64,000 nucleotides of DNA from NCBI RefSeq assembly GCF_000237925.1, contig NW_017386055.1:124001-188000 (forward strand), read 5' to 3'. Below, in pieces: positions 56,936 through 64,000 of this stretch (position 1 is its first letter; each line of letters opens with the position of its first letter). This DNA comes from Schistosoma mansoni. Its lineage: Eukaryota; Platyhelminthes; Trematoda; Strigeidida; Schistosomatidae. The notes beneath the pieces are model-generated. The model had not been told where the DNA came from, did no database searches, and saw nothing but the letters and a program-made list of their open reading frames with translations. The position numbers and the translations under genes were made by a program.

Positions 56936-57025
56936 ACCGCAACCGCCTTCTGTGTTCACTTTCATTTCCACAAAACAGCACACGAATAATGTAAGGTACG
57001 TAAAATATGGTATAATTTTCAAATT

Positions 57026-57031
57026 TTTATT
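57026..57031 (-). terminator. Poly(A) signal of the DUF4806-type gene
   Basis: AATAAA on the - strand, about 145 bases after the stop codon at 57176. Confidence 0.5.
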
Positions 57032-57175
57032 GAAAACAAAAAGTTCATTAATGCATTAACGTTGTACATGTACAACGTTATGAGCAGATGGTAGAGCATC
57101 AATGCTCCTTATGTAATTGCCATTGACACGGACCAGGCATTTCACGTATTCATTCTTTCCACCAGGCCTGTTGGA

Positions 57176-58939
57176 CTATGGAGATTCAAACAATCCTTGT
57201 GAATTCTAAAATGTAATGAAGAAAAACGCTACTATGTCTAGGAAACTTGTTTTGCACAACAAGGTACTTGAAGCTGAACTTACGGTTATATCCTTGAACA
57301 CGAAAGACTCTACCTATAGATAAACAATAATCACTTTAAAGCCGTACATACGTGTTCTTTCTTCCGTCGATGACGCTTCTGTACTTTGTCTCTCATGTCG
57401 TGGAAATAACTTTGCGTCGCCATGTCACATAGTTTCGCAAGGTCTTTCTCGTTGACAGATGAAGACAGGAATCGATTAGTCAGTGCACCTGAAGTTTAAA
57501 AACCTTAATTATCTTGCTTCGTACGCAGCCATAAAACCGGCACTTCTGAATCGCTCGTTTTGATGAAGTACCAAGTAACGTGAAATTAATGGCGATTTCA
57601 GGTTTCATGATGTAGGACAGAAGATATCGCACGGAGGTTTTAGGATCATCATCCATTAAACGTGTCAACATGGCCATCTGTAATGGGAATGAAGGATAAA
57701 AATCATGTTGTGTGCTTACGAATCTGCCCCTCACGTCTTTTTGCTCTAAACAAGCGTCCAATGTTCCCAGTTCCTCTTCAGATGACAAAGGGAACTGTTG
57801 GCTGGATAGTCCACAGTCAAATTAACGCTGATCTTCGCGGTCAGTGAACCTTGAGAGCACCAGCTTCATATTTGTACTCAGTTCACTCAAGCTTGCTAAC
57901 ATTTTAAGCTGCAAAGTATACATTCTTTCAAATCGGAAAAATAGAAGTAGATCCTTGGGATGACTTGGAGAGGAGGTCAGTGTATGACATGGTGTCGTGA
58001 TATGAAAGAAAGCTGCAAAGGGCTAGCTTCTGTTGGTCCTTCACGACTCCCTGGCTGGGGTTCGAGAGATGGTGCAACACAGTGGCTAGAGACGTTATCG
58101 GATATGGCTGAGAATAGAAGCCAGTGGCGATCCTGCTGCAACCTTTTACTTTCTACATAAAGAGTGGTTCTAACTTTCTTAACTGAAAGAGTCTTCTGGT
58201 TGTACATTTTAGTCCGCGTTACCTTTTCATCCTTTCTCTTCCTACTTTCATTATTTTGTGTGGCGCATATGTATCTGGTGCCCTTTTGTACCAATATATA
58301 TGTGTTTAAATAAAATAATAATAAATAATAGGGATGACTTACTCAGCAATTAGATCTTTATCCTCGGACGTGGAGGGCGAGGTGTCTAATTGTGTCGAAC
58401 TGCTTAATAGACGTCCAAATTAAAGATGCTTACTTGGCAATCGGAGAGAACCTTCTCAAACATCCGAAGTTTTGGATATTGGACGCGGCTATTCCCAGCC
58501 TGCATCTCTGCGACATCCATGTCCACGGAATTGTAAAGAAAACTTTCTTTACGTTTCAATGCATTTCTACGAAATTTAAGTAAGATTATTGAACTGACCT
58601 CTTTTGCTTATCTGTGTTTAAGGGCAACGTATTGTCGTCCGGCGAAGAGTTCTCATTAGTAGCATAGCACACTTGCAACGCTGCCAACAATTCATTGGCA
58701 GATTTGAGATTTTCTACAAGAAGCGATAATTTGCATGTCTGTAACTAACCACATTTGTGGACAACACTGCACTTGAACATAGACCAATTGTCTTCAGGCA
58801 GGTCATTGTTTTGCAGATGAAGATCAATGTTCTCCCTCGGATACAGACAGCGTTTTTCTCCAATCACCCAAAGTCCCGCTGCAATCACGAACTTACTTTT
58901 GCTTTGTGTCTTAAGGATTACGTACTTATTGATTGGAGA
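57176..58939 (-). CDS. DUF4806-domain protein, multi-exon, 5' end not found
   Basis: Exons read on the - strand: 58750-58939, 58599-58713, 58434-58542, 57720-57794, 57525-57677, 57352-57488, 57284-57313, 57176-57205. Introns of 36, 56, 42, 36, 38 and 78 nt plus one of 639 nt holding a LINE A tail. The first exon has KYVILKTQSKSKFVIA, LWVIGEKRCLYPR and LPEDNWSMFKCSV, like the N-terminal half of DUF4806 proteins. Later exons hold FPLSSEEELGTLDACLEQK, MDDDPKTSVRYLLSYIM and INFTLLGTSSKRAIQKCRF, the DUF4806 domain itself. Oddity: joining 57525 to 57488 leads to a stop after two codons (VH), while the last three exons are open only in another frame (ALTNRFLSSSVNEKDLAKL), so either the protein ends there or a frameshift has occurred. 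Function unknown; relatives are common near transposons. Confidence 0.65.
57958..58335 (+). mobile_element. LINE family A 3' end in an intron of the DUF4806-type gene
   Basis: Single frame [39 protein letters not shown] to a stop near 58160, then the complete family A 3' UTR and TAAATAAAATAATAATAAATAATA tail (written here in part). Little diverged from the 42.5 and 62.5 kb copies; recent, strongly 5'-truncated. Confidence 0.9.
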
Positions 58940-58976
58940 CTAAATATAACATAACAGGAAATTAAAGGAAATACAA

Positions 58977-59648
58977 TTACATAACAGTGTGCAACAAAGG
59001 GACAATAACCAAATGATTAACACAATTAATAGACATATATTTACAGTCAACATCACGAATCGAAACCCAACTGTATGCACTGCTAACTACGGAACATTTA
59101 AATATTCCTATATCAGTGGAAGGTAATGGATCTGTAAAGTAATTTTGTGGGTCTGTAAATTGCCTGAATTTTAATAGTCCACTATCCTGAATATCAGTAA
59201 TCAATCCCGGCTTTCCGTTTACTACTACAACGTTATCAGGCTTAAATGAATTTATTTGGCTATTCCTAAACATTATTACTTGCTTGCGTGAGTCAGCCTT
59301 ACCTATCACTGGGTTATCATTAGTCGAAATGTCAACCTGGAGCCTATCGCAGAAGGACATTTGTTCCGCATAACGCTGAGCTGCTTGCTTAACCACGGAA
59401 TACCCATTGTGTACGGATTTCTTAATTTGTCTCATATAAGACTCGAATGGAAATGCTGAGTAGCTATCTAACGGAACATGTGCTAAAACATCGTCAGGAA
59501 GATGCTGTAGCGAATGCACATTATAAACTAAGTTCTCACATCCGTAACACCATTCATATTCTCTTAGAAAATTCCTTAAATCCATCCTGACAGATTCTAT
59601 AACCCTATTATAAAACTGAGGATGTGTAAGCAAATACGAATTAATCAT
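58977..59648 (-). CDS. Transposase-like protein, C-terminal part
   Basis: 223 codons, open throughout: NFLREYEWCYGCENLVYNVH, LQHLPDDVLAHVPLDSYSAF, PFESYMRQIKKSVHNGYSVV, QAAQRYAEQ, then a C-terminal domain ending LVIVPLLHTVM. The HSL-HL-DDV...PLDSYSAFPFE pattern matches, from memory, the DUF4218-like region of CACTA/EnSpm-type transposase proteins in animals and plants. The ORF starts at an internal Met; the N-terminal transposase core was not found upstream. The stop lies 38 bases before the DUF4806-type exon, and a weak GT (ACT|gttatg) could splice the two in frame. Confidence 0.6.
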   Translation of the reverse strand: MINSYLLTHPQFYNRVIESVRMDLRNFLREYEWCYGCENLVYNVHSLQHLPDDVLAHVPLDSYSAFPFESYMRQIKKSVHNGYSVVKQAAQRYAEQMSFCDRLQVDISTNDNPVIGKADSRKQVIMFRNSQINSFKPDNVVVVNGKPGLITDIQDSGLLKFRQFTDPQNYFTDPLPSTDIGIFKCSVVSSAYSWVSIRDVDCKYMSINCVNHLVIVPLLHTVM

Positions 59649-60300
59649 GCATGATTAACTCGTACTTATTTTTGTCAATCGATCATCAGCATGGTTGTAA
59701 CCGTTCTTCGTAAATCATCTATGCACTACTTGGATATCGAATTTGTGATCTCTGTGCATAACGTCTGGTAATACAAACGTCTAACAAAAATGGCCTGCAT
59801 CCTCTAGGGTGAAGGGGGATTCTCGATATCCCGTAATCCACGTAAAGAAATGGCTACTGCTATTCTATGTTTCCTCATCGTCAGTGTGTTACTACATAGC
59901 GTCTTCAATTTATGAGTATATAGAGAATGCAGTTATAGTAGTTGTGTACAATATATTGAACGGTTTAGTTGTTGAGCAACGTCATATGTAGTGTGGTGCA
60001 TATTTTTATAACTACGTGTATTTTCATCAATATTTAGTCCTTTTCCGACTTTAAGATTATGCATAAGTAAAAATGCACAATACCTTTCAGTTTGATACAA
60101 GCACACTTGTTTTTGCGGTTCTTCACGGTCGCCGAAATCTTTTTCACCTCAATATTATTCCACAGTCGTCCTTCGTTAAAGTTCACTGCAAAAGTTCAGG
60201 TCGATGTATTGCAGGTCATTTAGTTTATTGCTATTTACGTTTAACACATCTTGGGGTTGATAAATGTGTACTTGCTCTACTAAATTACTGACAATAATGG
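59649..60300. other. No gene recognised
   Basis: Should contain the upstream part of the transposase-like gene, but no matching frame is visible; it may have been deleted or displaced. Confidence 0.4.
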
Positions 60301-62890
60301 CCACCCTCCCTCTCGAAATGCTCTCACACAGCACTAACTTTCGGCGCAGTCGTTGCCGATGTGCCACGTGGTGCCCTCCTTCTGCACCTCAAACCTGGAC
60401 TCAGATTGATCACATTAGCTACCGCTGGCGTGGTTGTGTACAAGACTACCGCTCCTTTTGGAGTACCTGTCTGGACTCTGACCATGCCCTGGTCTGTGCA
60501 AAGCTTGCCTTACTTTTCAGTGGCCAACGAATTGATAGTCATCAACGGATTAATATCAGCAAATTGGTTGCAACTTCTGCTGCAAGTAAGTATCGAACCG
60601 AGCTAGCTTCTAGGCTAGCTACCATCCCGCCGAAAAGTATAGATAAGTATTGGTTGCAACTGCCTGAGGCCATGAAAATGACGAGTAAAGCCGCTTGCAG
60701 CTTAGCAAAACGTCCCGCTTGTAAGCACTAGGTTTCTTCAGGCTCCTTACAACTGATGGAAGCCCGCCGGCCTACTCCGGGTGACCGTGATTTTGACCAC
60801 AAACGAAGGCTGTTACGCAATGAAACTGGGCAAAGCTTTCGTCAGGATCGAGAAGCCTGGTGGTGGAAGCGTACAAATGAGATGGAAGCAGCAGCTGCAT
60901 CTGGTAACTACCGGGAGCTCTTCCAAGTCATCCGAGCCACTGGCAGCAAGAAGTCTGGTGTGAGTGAAACAATCTACGAGGGTGACGAGATGTCAATCAC
61001 TAACATCCATTGACGTCTTGGACGATGCGCAGGATTCTTTGAAGGGTAGTTCAACTGGTCTGCTGCTCCGGCAACATCGATCAGATTGTCCTGTTCTCCG
61101 TGGCCGGTGACGACTGATCCACCAAACGAGGCGGAAGTCCGCAAGGGACTCCAACTCTTGAAGCGCTACAAATCACCGGGCCCAGATGACTTACCTCCGG
61201 CTCTTTTTAAAGATGGTGGTGACTTGCTGGCTAAGGAACTGACTGTGTTGTTTGCAAAGGTTTGGGAGCAAGAAAGTGTTCCAACATCATGGAATGAGTC
61301 AACAGTCGTCCCTATCCTTAAAAATGGTTCACGTCGTTCCTGTAACAACTATCGGGAGATAAGTCTACTTCCGATTGCGTCCAAACTATTGGCTTCTGTC
61401 ATTCTTCGTAGGTTGTTTAAAATCCGAGAACGATTGACTCGCGAGGAGCAGGCTGGTTTTCGTTCTGGTCGAGGATGCATTGATCACATCTTCCCTCCCC
61501 TCCGCCAAATGTTAGAACACCGTCAGCCTTATCGCAGGCCAACAATCGTAGTGTTTCTTGATATCATGACTGCCTTCGATTCGTTGGACAGGACTGTCCT
61601 CTGAGATTGTCTATTGAAGAAGGGTATATCTGAGAAGTTTATTAACATCTAAAAGGCTCTGTATACAAACACCTCAGACAGAGTGAGAGCATACAACCAC
61701 CTTTCTCCCTTGTTTCATTCGAGCAGTGGGGTTAGACAGGGTTGCCCAATCTCACCATTCCTCTTCAACGTTGTCATCGATGACATTCTGTAAACAGCTC
61801 TGATGGCGGTGTGAATCCGCTGCCTGGAGAAAGACTTTGAGTGTGCGGATGATATTGTCTTACTGTGCGATGATTCTCAAGGCATGCAATGCGCACTTAA
61901 TCAGTTGACAACTAGTGTCTGTAGGTATAATATGTGCTTTGCACCTTCCAAGTGCAAAGTATTTTTTCAAGACTGAGAAGACCCTGATCTTGCACTCACC
62001 TCGGGTGGTGAGCAGATAGGAGTCGATAAGTTCGTGAATCTGGGTAGTTACATAAGTGCTGGTGGTGGCGCAGATGATGAAATCAATTCACGTAAAGTGA
62101 AGGCCAAAGCGACTTATGCCAATCTAGTTCATCTTTTGCGCATTCGTGATGTTAGCTTGTCTGTAAAAAGTCGAATCTACAACGCGTCTGTGAGAGCAGT
62201 ATTTCTTTATGCTTATGAAACCTGCCCCCCCTCCCCCGATTTGAGGATGTTGGACAACTCTCTGTGTTTGATCATCGTTGTCTACGAAAGATTGCTGACA
62301 CCCAGTGGTAAAACCATGTTAGTGATGCAGAGGTTCAGCATCGTGTGTTCGGGTTCAGAGAAGATAATCCAATTGGTGTCACCATCTTGGAACATCGACT
62401 TCGGTGGCTTGGACATATTCTACGAATGTCGTCCCAGAGAATTCCTCATCGTGCGTTATTCGCTGACGCTGGGACTGGTTGGAAAAAGCGGATAGGTGGT
62501 CAGTGTATGACATGGTGTCGTGGTATGAAAGAAAGCTGCAAAGGGCTGGCTTCTGTTGGACCTTCACGACTCCCTGGCTGGGATCCGAGGGATGGTGCAA
62601 CACAGTGGCTAGAGACGTTATCAGATATGGCTCCTTCTGTAACCTTTTACTTTTATAAAGAGTGGTTCTAACTTCCTTAACTGAAAGAGTTCTTCTGGTT
62701 GTAAATTTCTGTTCCCCCCTATTCTTATTATTACACTAACACTAATCTGCGGTTGTTGTTCTTTTTCTCTTTTTTCTTATATGCACCTTACCGTCTTTTT
62801 TCTCTTCTCATTCTCATTGTTTTGTGTGGCGCGTATATATCTGGTGCCCCCCTGTACCAATGTTTATGTGTTAAAAAATAAATAATAAAC
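60301..62890 (+). mobile_element. LINE family A, long copy lacking most of 5' UTR and endonuclease
   Basis: A 26-base piece of the family A leader ('ccctctcgaaatgctctcac') is joined directly to the last part of the endonuclease ([20 protein letters not shown]). Then come the linker (SKLVATSAASKYRTELASRL, RRLLRNETGQSFRQDREAWW), reverse transcriptase (61086-61604: [69 protein letters not shown]), FTYLGS-equivalent [29 protein letters not shown] and the C-terminal tail. The 3' UTR ends in AAAAAATAAATAATAAAC. A few stops and frameshifts. TGACAATA at 60289-60296 and 62894-62901 may be the target-site duplication. Confidence 0.9.
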
Positions 62891-63133
62891 TGGTGACAAT
62901 ATTTCACAACTAACGGCATAAAATATCACTCCCAGCTTATTCTAAACCATCAGATTGCCTCACTATGAACATAACCTTTTTTATATTTTGTGTCAGTGTG
63001 GCTTACGAACGTATTCTGTAGCAACAATAGTATCAATGTAAGCTATAACTGTGCAACTAGATAATATACAATTTATCATGTAGGTATAGCTACATATTGA
63101 TATAAGCTTTTTAATACCATCTTTATTTTTCAG
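62891..63133. other. Intergenic or intronic DNA
   Basis: Leads into a pyrimidine-rich acceptor (ctttatttttcag) at 63133, so it is probably an intron of the gene that follows. Confidence 0.5.
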
Positions 63134-64000
63134 GTCCTGTCTTTGCTTTTACGTTTACGAAATACTCAATCTTTTATGTCTTCTTGCGAAGACCTTTTTC
63201 AGAGTTTCTCTCGTAAAGTTGATATTTCCAATATATCTAGTGACTTATTCGCTGACTCATCCACTGAATCACTTGGAGTAAAGTTGTAATAACTTTCATG
63301 GAAAGACTTATTATTATATTTTCTTAAAGAGAGAAACCGAAGGATAAACAAAACCGTGTGATTCATAGCGTCGGTAAACTTATTCCAGACTTTTCTTCGT
63401 ATGAAAAGCATGAATTAGTTGTGGAATCGGATATTAGTAACCATACATCTTGTTTTCACCATCAAATAGCGAATCGTAAGCTGGATTTTATCATTTAATA
63501 ATTATTTACAGGTAACGAAGAACGTACTACTCCACCTGAATACCATCCGAATTTGGTTGTAAAAACCAAATCTTATGATATTTTCAATAGTTCATCTGCT
63601 GCATTTTGTAGTACTCCTGGACCATCAAACTCCCTTTCCACCTTGAAGTCGCTTAAAAATACTCATGATTTACCAGCACCTAAAATTGTGTCAGGTGATG
63701 TTTTAGTGAATACTCTTCAGGTGAGTTGATTTTTGTCCACATGGATCATAATCCAAATCCCTGTATAATTGTGTTTATTTCAGTCAATTTTTAATCCTTA
63801 TTAGTTTCTAACATCATTTGTTACATGCTGGTCAGTTTACACAGTATAATACCGATGAGTTCTGGAGTGATTCGGAACAGTTGTAACATAAAGTATGAAA
63901 TCAAAATGTCCTTGCCTTTTAAATTGTTGAATCGTAATTTATAACTTTTAAAAGATCTACCTATTTTATAGGCACATAAATCTAATATCTATTCAGACCG
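63134..64000 (+). CDS. Unidentified host gene, internal exons (runs off the right edge)
   Basis: Four exons can be chained in one frame: 63134-63277, 63334-63475, 63512-63720 and 63972-64000 (partial), with GT-AG introns of 56, 36 and 251 nt. The product reads VLSLLLRLRNTQSFMSS, FADSSTESLG|KPKDKQNRVIH, IANR|NEERTTPPEYHPN, TPGPSNSLSTLKSL, SGDVLVNTLQ|AHKSN. It is Ser/Asn-rich and without a domain I recognise. The 5' exons must lie to the left, in or beyond the repeats, or further away; none was found. The consistent phase at three junctions argues that it is real. Confidence 0.65.

Overview
The window looks like nuclear DNA of a schistosome blood fluke (Schistosoma or a close relative). The support is a combination of traits: AT-rich DNA packed with non-LTR retrotransposons, hammerhead-ribozyme repeats with tRNA-like promoters, a Penelope-like element, a Ty3/Gypsy relic, and host genes with 36-56 nt micro-introns among long introns full of repeats. 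I cannot name the species.

Layout. 1-25 kb is almost entirely repeats: two diverged copies of a segment (1-3043 and about 16.04-19.61 kb) that each carry a LINE tail, a hammerhead/tRNA-like unit and a degenerate GTA-rich array; further LINE, Penelope-like and SINE pieces; and two large ACT-rich arrays (21.9-22.2 and 22.4-23.65 kb). At 23.66-25.43 kb lies an inverted copy of the 5' end of a host gene (CDC37 exon 1 with upstream DNA) attached to a CR1-type LINE. A LINE with an inverted 5' end follows (26-28 kb), then a young hammerhead SINE (28.26-28.5 kb).

Two conserved host genes occupy 31-51 kb and are convergent: PSMA2 (proteasome alpha2, + strand, five exons, 235 residues) and CDC37 (Hsp90-kinase co-chaperone, - strand, nine exons, 389 residues). 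All CDC37 exons could be placed and keep the reading frame. Its long introns hold LINE fragments, including a 3-kb LINE nested in a relative with target-site duplications. CDC37 exon 1 at 50.9 kb and its identical copy at 25.3 kb sit in inverted repeats that bracket PSMA2 and the rest of CDC37. Recombination between them would invert the block and still leave CDC37 with an exon 1.

51-56 kb is CR1-type LINE material in both orientations. 56.6-59.65 kb has 31-bp tandem repeats next to a multi-exon DUF4806-type gene and a transposase-like ORF, possibly a DNA transposon of CACTA/EnSpm type. 60.3-62.9 kb is a second copy of the LINE found in CDC37. The right edge (63.13-64 kb) holds four exons of an unidentified host gene running off the window. 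Two 200-N gaps (28678-28877, 34937-35136) are both flanked by inverted repeats.

LINE families are called A, B and C here because I cannot assign catalogue names without a search; all three encode proteins of the APE-endonuclease/reverse-transcriptase type abundant in schistosomes (SR2/Perere-like).
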